From assembly GCA_019351895.1 (NCBI GenBank), contig JABBOH010000020.1:1-64000 (forward strand): DNA of 64,000 nt, read 5' to 3'. The notes beneath the pieces are model-generated. The model was not told where the DNA came from, searched no databases, and saw only the letters and a list, made by a program, of their open reading frames with translations. The position numbers and the translations under genes are program-made. Below, in pieces: positions 36,173 through 44,248 of this stretch (position 1 is the stretch's first letter; each line of letters opens with the position of its first letter). The DNA comes from Pseudomonadota bacterium. GTDB lineage: Bacteria; Pseudomonadota; Alphaproteobacteria; Acetobacterales; Acetobacteraceae.

Positions 36173-37449
36173 GCCTGCACCTTCCGCGCGAAAAGCTGAC
36201 GGAAGACCGAGAAGATGTCGCGGCGGTCGGAAACGCGGCTCATCGCCAGGCGCCCGTTGCGCTGGGAGAGCGGGTGGTAGCCCCGCCACAGCTCCGTCTC
36301 GCCGCGGATGACCGCCATCGTTCCGACCTCGATATACGCGAAGTATTGCACGAGCGGCAGGATGTCGTTCTCCAGCATGCCGACCGACTTCTGGGTATCG
36401 CTGCCCGAGTTGTCTCCGTCTGACGCCTGCGCCGCGTAGATGTTCCAGGAGTCCTGCGGGTAGCGCGCCCGCTGGATGCGCATGAACTCGGCGAGCGCGG
36501 TGGATACCACCGTGCCTCCCGTGCGGGGATCGCTGAAGAAGGTCTCCTCATCAACCTCCTCGGCCGTCTCCGTGTGACGGATGAAGACCAGATCCACATG
36601 CTTGTAGCGCCGCTCGAGAAAGACATGGAGGAGCAGAAAGAACCGCTTCGCCAGGTCCTTCATCTGCTCGGACATCGATCCCGAAACATCCATGAGGCAG
36701 AACATCACCGCTCGCGCCGAAGGCTTGGGCACCTGGGTGAAGCGCCGGTAGCGCAGATCGACCGGGTCGATCCAGGGCACGCGCCGCTGCCGCTGCAGCG
36801 CGCTCGCGAGCTCCGCACGAAGTTCGAGAAGCCGATCGGGGGCGTCGCCACTTTCGGCGAGCGCCGCGATCTCGGCTTCCAGCGCCTCGATCTCGGGCGC
36901 TTTCGGCCGCCGCAACCCGATGCGCCGCGCCATGGACTGGCGCATGCTGCGCGCCATGTCGATCTGCGACGGCGCGCCGTCCGTGCTGATTCCGCTGCGG
37001 ATAGGCGCCATCGTCTCCGTCGCGACGATCTGGTTCTTCACCAAATCAGGGAGTTCCAGGTCCTCGAAAAAAAGATCGAGGAACTCGTCCCTGGTCAGGA
37101 CGAAACGGAAGCCGTCCTCTCCATCGCCGCCGGAACCCTGTCCGTCACCGCTGCCGGACCCGCCCCGTCCCCCGGGCGGGCGGGACAGACGGTCGCCGGT
37201 CGAGAATTCCTTGTTGCCGGAAAGGACGACCTGGCGCTTCCCCTTGGTGAAGACGGTGTGGAAGCTTGGCTCGTGCAGGCTGTCCGCGGGGATCGTGACG
37301 GCCTGATCGCGCCCTACCTCCCGCAGGGTGCCCTGGTCGATGGCCGAACGGGTAGCCCGCGCGACCGCCGCCCTGGCCCTCGCCAGCACGCGCTGACGGT
37401 TCTCCAGGTTCTTGCCGTGTGGATTGCGTCTGCGGTCGATGATCTCCAA
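36169..37449 (-). CDS. yeaH: YeaH/YhbH family protein (DUF444, VWA-like)
   Basis: A 426-residue DUF444 protein. The N-terminus IDRRRNPHGKNLENRQRVLARARAAV is basic and a Gly/Ser-rich linker (PPGGRGGSGSGDGQGSGGDGE) lies near residue 95. The C-terminal half is a von Willebrand A-like domain with the metal-site motif CLMDVSGSMSEQMKD. It starts at a TTG 10 bases after the prkA stop, with no clear Shine-Dalgarno, so translation is probably coupled. It is conserved beside prkA, and its E. coli homologue has been linked to nitrogen starvation. It overlaps spoVR. Confidence 0.94.
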   Translation of the reverse strand: MEIIDRRRNPHGKNLENRQRVLARARAAVARATRSAIDQGTLREVGRDQAVTIPADSLHEPSFHTVFTKGKRQVVLSGNKEFSTGDRLSRPPGGRGGSGSGDGQGSGGDGEDGFRFVLTRDEFLDLFFEDLELPDLVKNQIVATETMAPIRSGISTDGAPSQIDMARSMRQSMARRIGLRRPKAPEIEALEAEIAALAESGDAPDRLLELRAELASALQRQRRVPWIDPVDLRYRRFTQVPKPSARAVMFCLMDVSGSMSEQMKDLAKRFFLLLHVFLERRYKHVDLVFIRHTETAEEVDEETFFSDPRTGGTVVSTALAEFMRIQRARYPQDSWNIYAAQASDGDNSGSDTQKSVGMLENDILPLVQYFAYIEVGTMAVIRGETELWRGYHPLSQRNGRLAMSRVSDRRDIFSVFRQLFARKVQA

Positions 37450-37459
37450 TGCGGTGCGC

Positions 37460-39406
37460 TCAGGCCGACTGCTTCACCCGCATATACCATTCGACGAGGC
37501 GGCGAACCTGTCGCTCGGTATAGCCGCGGGAGACCATGCGGTCGACAAAATCATTATGCTTCCGTTCAGTCTCGTTGTCCTTCTTGGAGCCGAAGCTTAT
37601 CACTGGCAGAAGATCCTCCACCTGGCTGAACATGCGCTTTTCGATGACTTCGCGAATCTTCTCGTAGCTGGTCCAGGAGGGGTTCCGCCCGCCATTGGCC
37701 GCCCGGGTGCGGAGCGCGAACTTCACCACCTCGTTGCGGAAATCCTTCGGGTTCGCGATGCCCGCCGGTTTCTCGATCTTGGTCAGCTCGGCATTGAGCA
37801 GTTCGCGGTTGAGCATCTGTCCGGTATCGGGATCCTTAAAGTCCTGATCCTCGATCCATGCATCCGCATAATCGAGGTAGCGGTCAAACAGATTCTGCCC
37901 GTAATCCCCGTAGCTTTCGAGATATGCCTTCTGGATCTCGTTGCCGATGAATTCCGCGTAACGGGAGGCGAGTTCGTCTTTGATGGTCGCGATGTAGCCG
38001 GCCTCGGTCTCGGGCGGAAACTGCTCGCGGCGGATCGCCTGCTCCAGCACATACATCAGATGCACCGGGTCGGCCGCGACCTCCGCCGACGAGTGGTTGA
38101 AGGTGGCCGACAGAACCTTGTAGGCGAAGCGGGTAGAGATGCCATCCATGCCCTCGTCGACGCCGGCGGCGTCCCGGTATTCCTGCATCGTCTTCACCTT
38201 GGGGTCCGTCTCGCGGATATTCTCCCCGTCATAGACGCGCATCTTCGCGAAGGGCTTGGAATTCGCGTGCGGCTTGAGCCGCGAGAGCACGGCGAACCGC
38301 GCCAGCATCTCGAGCGTATGCGGCGCGCAGGGTGCTTCGGCCAGAGCCGATCCTGCGATCAGCTTCTCGTAGATCTTGCTCTCCTCCGTCACCCGCAGGC
38401 AGTAAGGCACCTTGACGACGCTGACGCGGTCGAGGAAGGCCTCGTTTGTGCGGTTGTTGCGGAAGCTTTGCCACTCGGCCTCGTTCGAATGTGCGAGGAT
38501 GATGCCCTGGAAGGGAATGGCGCCGATGTTCTCGGTGCCGAGGTAATTTCCTTCCTGCGTTGCCGTCAGGAGCGGGTGGAGCATCTTGATCGGCGCCTTG
38601 AACATCTCGACGAATTCGAGAAGGCCCTGGTTGGCGCGGTTCAAGCCGCCGGAGAAGCCGTAGGCGTCCGGGTCGTTTTGGCTATAGCTTTCAAGCTTGC
38701 GGATATCGACCTTGCCGACGAGCGCGGAAATATCCTGGTTGTTGTCGTCGCCCGGCTCGGTCTTGGCGACCGCGATCTGCTTCCGCCGCGACGGATAGAG
38801 CTTGACCACGCGGAAGCGCTGGATGTCGCCGTTCATGTCTTCCAGCCGCTTGAGCGCCCAAGGGCTCGCGATGCCGGTCAGCACCCGGCGCGGGATGCCG
38901 TATTTCTCTCCCAGAGCATCGGCCATGGTGTCAGGATCGAAGAGTCCGAGCGGATTCTCGAACACAGGGCTCAATTCTTGCCCTGCTTTCAGGACATAGA
39001 TTGGTTCACGCTCCATCAGCGCTTTGAGGCGTTCGCCGAGCGAGGATTTGCCGCCGCCGACAGGGCCGAGCAGGTAGAGCACCTGCTTCCGCTCCTCCAA
39101 CCCCTGCGCCGCGTGGCGGAAGAAACCGACGATCCTCTCGATCGTCTCCTCCATGCCGTGGAAATCAGCGAAGGCCGGGTAGATGCGGATAGTACGGTTG
39201 AGGAACAGCCGACCGAGGCGGGCATCGCGCGAGGTGTCGACGATCTCGGCTTCGCCGATCGCGCGGAGCATGCGTTCGGCGGGGCTCGCATAGCATTCGG
39301 GATCATCCCGGCACGCGGAGAGATACTCCGCGAGGCTCATCTCGACTTCCCGTGTCCGGTCGCGAAGCGTCGCGTGCAGCGAGAAGATGTCGTCCGGTCG
39401 ATCCAT
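37460..39406 (-). CDS. prkA: PrkA/YeaG AAA+ serine protein kinase
   Basis: A 648-residue protein. The N-terminal AAA+ module holds the Walker A motif LLGPVGGGKSSLGERL near residue 108. The middle carries FSGGLNRANQGLLEFVEMFKAPIK and HSNEAEWQSFRNN, and the C-terminal PrkA domain ends WYMRVKQSA. PrkA/YeaG is reported as a serine kinase, and in some bacteria as a Lon-like protease, acting in stationary-phase and nitrogen stress. GGAG precedes the ATG at 39406; the track start at 39499 is upstream. It is the first gene of the operon with yeaH and spoVR. A 273-base AT-rich gap precedes it. Confidence 0.95.
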   Translation of the reverse strand: MDRPDDIFSLHATLRDRTREVEMSLAEYLSACRDDPECYASPAERMLRAIGEAEIVDTSRDARLGRLFLNRTIRIYPAFADFHGMEETIERIVGFFRHAAQGLEERKQVLYLLGPVGGGKSSLGERLKALMEREPIYVLKAGQELSPVFENPLGLFDPDTMADALGEKYGIPRRVLTGIASPWALKRLEDMNGDIQRFRVVKLYPSRRKQIAVAKTEPGDDNNQDISALVGKVDIRKLESYSQNDPDAYGFSGGLNRANQGLLEFVEMFKAPIKMLHPLLTATQEGNYLGTENIGAIPFQGIILAHSNEAEWQSFRNNRTNEAFLDRVSVVKVPYCLRVTEESKIYEKLIAGSALAEAPCAPHTLEMLARFAVLSRLKPHANSKPFAKMRVYDGENIRETDPKVKTMQEYRDAAGVDEGMDGISTRFAYKVLSATFNHSSAEVAADPVHLMYVLEQAIRREQFPPETEAGYIATIKDELASRYAEFIGNEIQKAYLESYGDYGQNLFDRYLDYADAWIEDQDFKDPDTGQMLNRELLNAELTKIEKPAGIANPKDFRNEVVKFALRTRAANGGRNPSWTSYEKIREVIEKRMFSQVEDLLPVISFGSKKDNETERKHNDFVDRMVSRGYTERQVRRLVEWYMRVKQSA

Positions 39407-39515
39407 AGCGCGTTCTCCAGCCATTCGTCGGCACAGGTGCTGTCGTCTGTCCCCCCGGGGCTTTGCCCCTTTCTGCGGTGCGGGACGGCGGCCCCGCACA
39501 GCCTAGCGCAATAGA

Positions 39516-39576
39516 GTTGAGATTTTCATCAACAACATTTTGTATCAAGCGGCCACAATGAGATTTTTACCTCAAC
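39516..39576 (-). promoter_or_regulatory. Tandem repeat in the prkA upstream region (candidate operator)
   Basis: Two related elements, GTTGAGATTTTCATCAAC (39516-39533) and ATGAGATTTTTACCTCAAC (39558-39576), share TGAGATTTT at a 41-base offset, about four helical turns. Each is itself weakly palindromic. They lie 110-170 bases before the prkA start in a locally AT-rich patch. No convincing sigma-54 site was found. The rest of the 39407-39679 gap shows nothing else I can support. Confidence 0.35.
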
Positions 39577-39679
39577 CGGGCGTTTCTTAAGGAAATTTTC
39601 GGCGTTCTTCCTGCTCCGCCGATGTTTCTTGGGATCTTGTTCAGCCGCCGCAGGCAAACTCGGGGGTGCGACTCCGAGA

Positions 39680-40120
39680 TCAGCTCTCATCAGGCTGCAG
39701 AACGCCTTTTTTCAAGATGATGTTGCCATAAAGTCGCCGCTCGGCTGTGGCCACGACCGCGAAACAGCCACGGACCCGCTCGTAGAAGGCGAAACGCTCC
39801 AGCGGCGTCATCGCAAACTTGCCTTCGCCGTAGTGTTTGACGATCCTCATAAACTCCACGCAAACCGGCGCCGGTTCCTCGGGCGCATGCACCTGGCGCA
39901 TGTAGAAGGCGGTTTCCGTCTCGAAGGCGTCGAGCGGCATCAGCTTGAGGATGGCCTCAGCCATGTGGGTGGCCGTGACACCGTCCGCGCGGACGACGCG
40001 CTTGCCCATGGTGACGGAGGGGAAGTTGGCGTCGACGATGGCGATCTCGTCGCCGTGGCCCATCTGCCGCAGGATGGCGAGCAACTCGGGCGACAGGATC
40101 GGGTCGATATGGCGTAGCAT
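39680..40120 (-). CDS. fucU: FucU/RbsD-type sugar mutarotase
   Basis: A 146-residue RbsD/FucU family protein that interconverts sugar anomers. The catalytic His-Asp region is MGHGDEIAIVDANFPS, and the C-terminal stretch RRLYGNIILKKGVL matches the family. L-fucose is the usual substrate of the FucU branch. It begins 6 bases after the stop of the yoaK-like gene, so it is co-transcribed with yoaK-like and psiE, an unexpected combination. No fucose catabolic gene is nearby. Confidence 0.9.
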   Translation of the reverse strand: MLRHIDPILSPELLAILRQMGHGDEIAIVDANFPSVTMGKRVVRADGVTATHMAEAILKLMPLDAFETETAFYMRQVHAPEEPAPVCVEFMRIVKHYGEGKFAMTPLERFAFYERVRGCFAVVATAERRLYGNIILKKGVLQPDES

Positions 40121-40126
40121 CAGTCG

Positions 40127-40942
40127 TCACTCCCTCGGTTTGGCCGGCTTCGCCGGCACGCCTTGTATAATGTCCGGCCGATGCGGCTCATAGGCGCGGA
40201 TGGCGACGCCCCGCCCCTGGCGGTGCAGATCGATCGCCCGGGCGGCGAGCAGCAGGAGAAGGACGATTGGCCCGAGCAGGCTGATGTAGCCTACATCCGC
40301 CGCCGATAGCCCCCCCGCCACGGCGCCCACAGCGAAGGCTCCGACCGTCATGCCGATGGTTCTCGCCCGGCTGAACAGCTCCCGCTTGTCGCCGGGCGAC
40401 AGCTTGCGTCCGAACCCCGTCAGCCAATGCGTCCACTGGACCGTCGCCTCAGTGACGTTCGTGGTCATCGCGGTCGTCGCGGGCAGGTTGTGCAAGGGCT
40501 GCCGCATGATGGCGTTCTGTGTCGCCATGCCCATGATGAGGATCGTGCCGACCGAGACGCCGGTGAGATCGTCGGTCGACTGGCAGGGCGGCAGCCACAT
40601 GCCGACCAGCAGGCAGCAGCCGAGCAGCGCGGCCTCGAGCAAGAGGGCAAAGCCCAGCGGTGAAAATCGCCGGTCGCTGACGCGCGTCATGATGATGGTG
40701 GCGAGGCCGACGCCGACCATGAAGAGCGGCAGGGCCAGGAACTTCATGATGATGCGCGGGCTGCCTTGGGCGAGCCCGACAGCCATGAAGGCGAGATTGC
40801 CCGTGATATGGGCGGTCAGGAGACCATGCAGCCTAAGATAGCCGAAGGCATCGGAAAAGCCCGCGATGCCGGCGAGAGAGAGGGGAAAGAGGCGTCCGTG
40901 ATCGGCCGTGGGTGCCGCCGGGTCCGGCTCCGTCTCAGGCAT
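40127..40942 (-). CDS. YoaK family membrane protein (DUF1275)
   Basis: A 271-residue inner-membrane protein with about six hydrophobic segments. It contains the DUF1275 hallmarks GFSDAFGYLRLHGLLTAHITGNLAFMAVGL and GMATQNAIMRQPLHNLPATTAMTTNVTEA. Its function is unknown; some relatives affect motility or biofilm. The start at 40942 overlaps the psiE stop by 8 bases; the track start adds 25 unrelated residues. It lies between psiE and fucU. Confidence 0.9.
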   Translation of the reverse strand: MPETEPDPAAPTADHGRLFPLSLAGIAGFSDAFGYLRLHGLLTAHITGNLAFMAVGLAQGSPRIIMKFLALPLFMVGVGLATIIMTRVSDRRFSPLGFALLLEAALLGCCLLVGMWLPPCQSTDDLTGVSVGTILIMGMATQNAIMRQPLHNLPATTAMTTNVTEATVQWTHWLTGFGRKLSPGDKRELFSRARTIGMTVGAFAVGAVAGGLSAADVGYISLLGPIVLLLLLAARAIDLHRQGRGVAIRAYEPHRPDIIQGVPAKPAKPRE

Positions 40943-41435
40943 CGCCGCGGAGAATGGAAGGCTCGACCACCAGCGGCTTCGTGCGGTTGTCCTGGTCGCG
41001 CACCAGCCAATAGACAATGCCGAGCGCGAGGATGGCCGCCGCGACCGCCAGCATCTCCAGCACGTTGATCGCCTTGAGGTCGAGCACGATGAACTTCCGC
41101 AGCGTTGCCAGCAGACCGATGAGGATGATCGAGCGGATCCGCACGATGCTAGTCTGGGTCGCCGTGACGATCAGGAAGGAGCGCTTGAACTCCAGCCCGA
41201 TCAGAACGGTAAAGAACATGCCGAAGAGGCTGGGGTAGATTTCTGGATTGGCGGGATCGAGTTCGCCCCGCAGCATGAGTGTAATGGTCACCAGCACCAG
41301 ATGCCAGGTCGCGAAGCCGATCAGCAGGACGATGATGAGCGTGAGCACGAGCATGATGAGGTGCTCGAAGGTCTCATAGAGCGTGTTGCCGACGAAGCGG
41401 CGGATCGCCGGGCTGACGGGGATGGTGAATTTCAT
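40935..41435 (-). CDS. psiE: PsiE-like phosphate-starvation-inducible membrane protein
   Basis: A 166-residue membrane protein with four hydrophobic segments. PsiE-family features include FEHLIMLVLTLIIVLLIG and the middle motif GLEFKRSFLIVTATQTSIVRIRSIILIGLLATLRKFIV. In E. coli psiE responds to phosphate limitation; a role here is inferred from the name only. GGAG lies before the ATG. A GC-rich hairpin (41455-41474) precedes it, and it heads a three-gene operon with yoaK-like and fucU. Confidence 0.85.
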   Translation of the reverse strand: MKFTIPVSPAIRRFVGNTLYETFEHLIMLVLTLIIVLLIGFATWHLVLVTITLMLRGELDPANPEIYPSLFGMFFTVLIGLEFKRSFLIVTATQTSIVRIRSIILIGLLATLRKFIVLDLKAINVLEMLAVAAAILALGIVYWLVRDQDNRTKPLVVEPSILRGDA

Positions 41436-41454
41436 CGGGCGCGCGTCTCCGGAA

Positions 41455-41474
41455 GGCTGGCTCGTCCGCCAGCC
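41455..41474 (-). terminator. GC-rich hairpin between the MetX-fold gene and psiE
   Basis: A perfect 7-base stem, GGCTGGC and GCCAGCC, has a 6-base loop. It lies between the MetX-fold gene stop (41551) and the psiE start (41435) on the same strand. No T-tract follows, so it may be a weak terminator or part of the psiE leader. Confidence 0.35.
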
Positions 41475-41550
41475 TCAGAGCGATAGCGCACCTGCTTGCG
41501 CCGACCTATAGGGCGCGGCGGGCGTCGGGGAGCGCCGCCGGTCGTCAGCG

Positions 41551-42567
41551 TCAGTCGTCGAGCCAGGCCCGCACCGCCGACCGCAGGAAGCCAAAGTCCT
41601 CCGGGTTCTCGGCAGGTGCGGGCGCCCCAGCGCGATGGCCCCAGATGCTCGGGATCGGCCTCAACTCGGCCGAGCGGAGATGCTGAAGCTCGTGGGCGTT
41701 GTCGGCCACCGGAAAGTAGAGGTCCGTCTCCCCCGGCATCAGGAGCACCCGCGCGCGGATCGCCGCCAGAGCGACCGAGAGATCGCCGCGATAGAGGTCG
41801 TTCGCGCTGATGTCGCCGGCATACCAGGTGCGGAGCTGCGCGTAGAGATCGGCGGCCGCAAGTTGAAAGCCGCTTCCCCAATGGTCGTCCAGGAACTCGT
41901 CGAGCGTCTTGGCGCCCGTGGTGCTGAGATGCAGCCCCGCGCGGTACCAATCCTGGCTCATCGCCCAGCCGGCATAGTTGCGGGTGAAGGCGCGGCGCGC
42001 GGCGCGCGGCTCGGCCGAGAAGCGGCCACCGCCCAGATGCTCGGGCGCGGCCTCCAGAACCGCCATCAGCGCGGCGAGGAAGACCTGGTTGTGCGGCGAG
42101 GTTCGGGCGGAGCCGCAGACGACGATCGCGCGGGCGACCGCCTCCGGCGCCAGCGCGGCCCAGTGGTAGGCCTGCTGCGCCCCCATGGAGAAGCCATAGA
42201 CGCAGGCGACTTCCGTGATCCCGAAAACCTCCTGCAGCAGACGCCGCTGCGCCCCGATATTGTCGGCGCTCGTGACACGGGCCGGATAGTCCGGCGTGTT
42301 CGAGGGGCTGGAGGAGAGGCCGTTGCCGAACATGTCGGGGATCACGATGAACCAACGCCCGGGGTCGAGAAGGCTGTCCGGACCGATCGCCCATTCGAGC
42401 GCCGGGTGCTGAGCCGAGTAGCTCGTCGGATAGACGATGACGTTGTCACGCGCGGCGGACAGGGTGCCATGCGCCTTCCAGGAAAGCCGGGCATCGGCGA
42501 TGCGCTCTCCGGACTGCAGCGGCAGGTCGCCGAGGCTGAAGACGCCGCTCTGCGTGGGCCAGCTCAT
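41551..42567 (-). CDS. Alpha/beta hydrolase of the homoserine O-acetyltransferase (MetX) family
   Basis: A 338-residue MetX-fold protein. The nucleophile is the serine of VYGFSMGAQQAYHW (about residue 130). The acid is in LLMPGETDLYFPVADN, and the base is the His of IPSIWGHRAGAP near the C-terminus. MetX proper acylates homoserine in methionine synthesis, but metW is not adjacent and the sequence lacks the usual ALTGDAH-type N-terminal stretch. A hydrolase or an acyltransferase for another substrate is equally possible. GGAG precedes the ATG at 42567; the track ORF is extended upstream by 55 residues. Confidence 0.82.
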   Translation of the reverse strand: MSWPTQSGVFSLGDLPLQSGERIADARLSWKAHGTLSAARDNVIVYPTSYSAQHPALEWAIGPDSLLDPGRWFIVIPDMFGNGLSSSPSNTPDYPARVTSADNIGAQRRLLQEVFGITEVACVYGFSMGAQQAYHWAALAPEAVARAIVVCGSARTSPHNQVFLAALMAVLEAAPEHLGGGRFSAEPRAARRAFTRNYAGWAMSQDWYRAGLHLSTTGAKTLDEFLDDHWGSGFQLAAADLYAQLRTWYAGDISANDLYRGDLSVALAAIRARVLLMPGETDLYFPVADNAHELQHLRSAELRPIPSIWGHRAGAPAPAENPEDFGFLRSAVRAWLDD

Positions 42568-42784
42568 GGGCGCTCCGATCCTGCCGGTGAAAATAGTTCG
42601 GCCAGCATTGCCTGCCGCGTTGCTTTTGGGAAGTGGCCGTCCCGCGAGCCGCTGGCCACACCGCAGCGTGAAGCGGCGGACCCTGTGGACCGGTCGCGCC
42701 CCTGCCCACTTGCCGGCGTGGCACGTCCCCAACGGAGAGGTGTCGCCTCACCCGAGCGAATTTCGGCACGCAAGGAACCGATAC

Positions 42785-43276
42785 ATGAAGACGATGAACG
42801 AGCTATTCCTCCACTTCCTCAAGGACGTCTATTACGCCGAGCGGCAGATTTCCAAGGCGCTGCCCAAGATGGCGAAGGCCGCGCAGAACCCGCAGCTCCA
42901 GCAGGCGTTCACCGAGCACCGCGAGGAGACACAGCACCAGATCGAGCGGCTGCAACAGGTTTTCGAGGCGCTTGGCAAGCGCGCCCAAGGCGTGACCTGC
43001 GAGGCGATCAACGGGCTCATCGAGGAGTGCGAGGAGCTTCTGGATGAAGCCAAGGAGCCGAGCGCGATGCGCGATGCGGGGCTTATTGCCTGCGGGCAGG
43101 CGGTCGAGCATTACGAGATGGCGCGCTACGGCTCGCTGGTGGCCTGGGCAAAGCTTGCCGGGCAGAAGGATGTGGTGACGTTGCTGGAGCAGACCCTGGC
43201 CGAAGAGAAGAAGGCTGACACGCTGCTGAACAAGCTGGCCAATGAGGGCATCAACAAAGCGGCAAAGGCCGCCTGA
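42785..43276 (+). CDS. Ferritin-like DUF892 protein (YciE/YciF family)
   Basis: A 163-residue four-helix bundle of the DUF892 family. The start is MKTMNELFLHFLKDVYYAERQ, and conserved Glu/His residues occur in TEHREETQHQIERLQ, GQAVEHYEMARYG and LEQTLAEEKKAD, the positions expected for a diiron site. Members respond to osmotic and general stress; the substrate or function is unclear. AAGGAA precedes the ATG at 42785; the track ORF extends 116 residues upstream into the intergenic region. A hairpin follows its stop. Confidence 0.92.
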   Translation: MKTMNELFLHFLKDVYYAERQISKALPKMAKAAQNPQLQQAFTEHREETQHQIERLQQVFEALGKRAQGVTCEAINGLIEECEELLDEAKEPSAMRDAGLIACGQAVEHYEMARYGSLVAWAKLAGQKDVVTLLEQTLAEEKKADTLLNKLANEGINKAAKAA

Positions 43277-43283
43277 CGGTGGA

Positions 43284-43310
43284 GGGCGGGCACCTGTGCG
43301 GCGCCCGCCC
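43284..43310. terminator. GC-rich hairpin between the DUF892 and first SYLF genes
   Basis: GGGCGGGC (43284-43291) pairs with GCCCGCCC (43303-43310) across an 11-base loop. It lies between two convergent genes and could end both transcripts. It lacks a T-run. Confidence 0.5.
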
Positions 43311-43341
43311 AATGCACGGTCGGGAACCGGCTGGCTGCACG

Positions 43342-44100
43342 CTATGGCGCCAGGGCCTCAGCGAGCGAATTTGCCGCGGTTTTCTGCGTCACCTTCCAGT
43401 GCAGAATTTGAGAGGTCGTGACCGCCTTGCCATAGAAAGTGTGGTCCTTCTGCTTATTGGCCTTGATGTCCGTCACGTGGAAACTTGTATTGGGCCGAGC
43501 CATGGTATGTTTTGACCAGACGATAACGTCACCGCCTTTGACCGGGACCTTCGCTTGGCCGGAATATTTGATGACCGCAAGATCGGCGTCCGGACCGACC
43601 GAGATGTTGTCGGCTTTACTGAAGGCTGTGAGCGCCTTGCTTGTCATCAGCATCAAGATCGTTTCGCCGCCAGTCGGGTTGGCCCGCTGTGCTGACTGAG
43701 AGCCCTGTGATGACTGGGCCCCCTGAGACGACAGAGATTCGGGCGACATCCGGCGGAATGTCAGAAAGGCGGGCTGCGTCCATCCTCCTGACCCATTTCT
43801 GACCAGGACGGCCTGCCCATGTTCACCAAGCAGCCCATGGGTCATGGACGGCATGATGAACAGACCTTTGCAACGGGCGATCAGGTCATTGTAATGTGGG
43901 TCCGACCGCAAATCGTTCACGGCTTTCGTAGCACCAGCAAGAACGCCGCGGCTTGCTGCGCCGCCGGAGTTGGTATTTGCGTTGCCACTTGACGCGGGCG
44001 AAGCGGTTGATGGCGCCTGCGCCATAGCGGGAAGGACGGCAAGGCTCGCGGCACTGAATAGCCCAGCTCCCGCCGCTGCCATAAGAATACGCTTTCGCAT
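43342..44100 (-). CDS. Exported SYLF/Ysc84-domain protein, paralogue 1
   Basis: A 252-residue secreted or periplasmic protein. The signal peptide is MRKRILMAAAGAGLFSAASLAVLPAMA, followed by an Ala/Ser/Asn-rich spacer of about 25 residues, then a SYLF (Ysc84) domain from about residue 55: ATKAVNDLRSDPHYNDLIARCKGLFIMP, GGETILMLMTSKALTAFSKADNISVGPDADLAVIKYSG. The domain binds lipids in eukaryotic homologues; the bacterial role is unknown. The loop before GGETIL is replaced by a Ser/Gln repeat (SLSSQGAQSSQGSQSAQ) that the neighbouring paralogue lacks. AGGA precedes the ATG. Confidence 0.9.
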   Translation of the reverse strand: MRKRILMAAAGAGLFSAASLAVLPAMAQAPSTASPASSGNANTNSGGAASRGVLAGATKAVNDLRSDPHYNDLIARCKGLFIMPSMTHGLLGEHGQAVLVRNGSGGWTQPAFLTFRRMSPESLSSQGAQSSQGSQSAQRANPTGGETILMLMTSKALTAFSKADNISVGPDADLAVIKYSGQAKVPVKGGDVIVWSKHTMARPNTSFHVTDIKANKQKDHTFYGKAVTTSQILHWKVTQKTAANSLAEALAP

Positions 44101-44212
44101 CGTGATTGTCCTAGAGTTTTTCGGCGTGCGAGCCGGGTCGCGGATCGCCGCTCTATGTGGATTTCGGCCTGCAGAATGTTGGCGAAGTCAGGGGCATCGG
44201 GGTGTTTGAAAT

Positions 44213-44241
44213 CGGACGGGCGCCCCGATGGCGCCCGTCCG
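44213..44241 (-). terminator. Terminator of the second SYLF gene
   Basis: A perfect 12-base stem, CGGACGGGCGCC and GGCGCCCGTCCG, with a 5-base loop lies 7 bases beyond the stop of the gene ending at 44249. On the minus strand it is followed by ATTTC, so the U-tract is short. It separates the two SYLF paralogues into independent transcription units. Confidence 0.7.
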
Positions 44242-44248
44242 ACCGTCG

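Noticed and set aside
37412-39514. 700-residue plus-strand ORF opposite prkA
   Set aside because: Long antisense frame created by high GC and codon bias. The minus strand encodes an unmistakable PrkA with all motifs; the plus-strand product has no recognisable domain.
39407-39679. Sigma-54 promoter ahead of prkA
   Set aside because: I looked for GG-N10-GC with TTGC on the minus strand and found no acceptable match.
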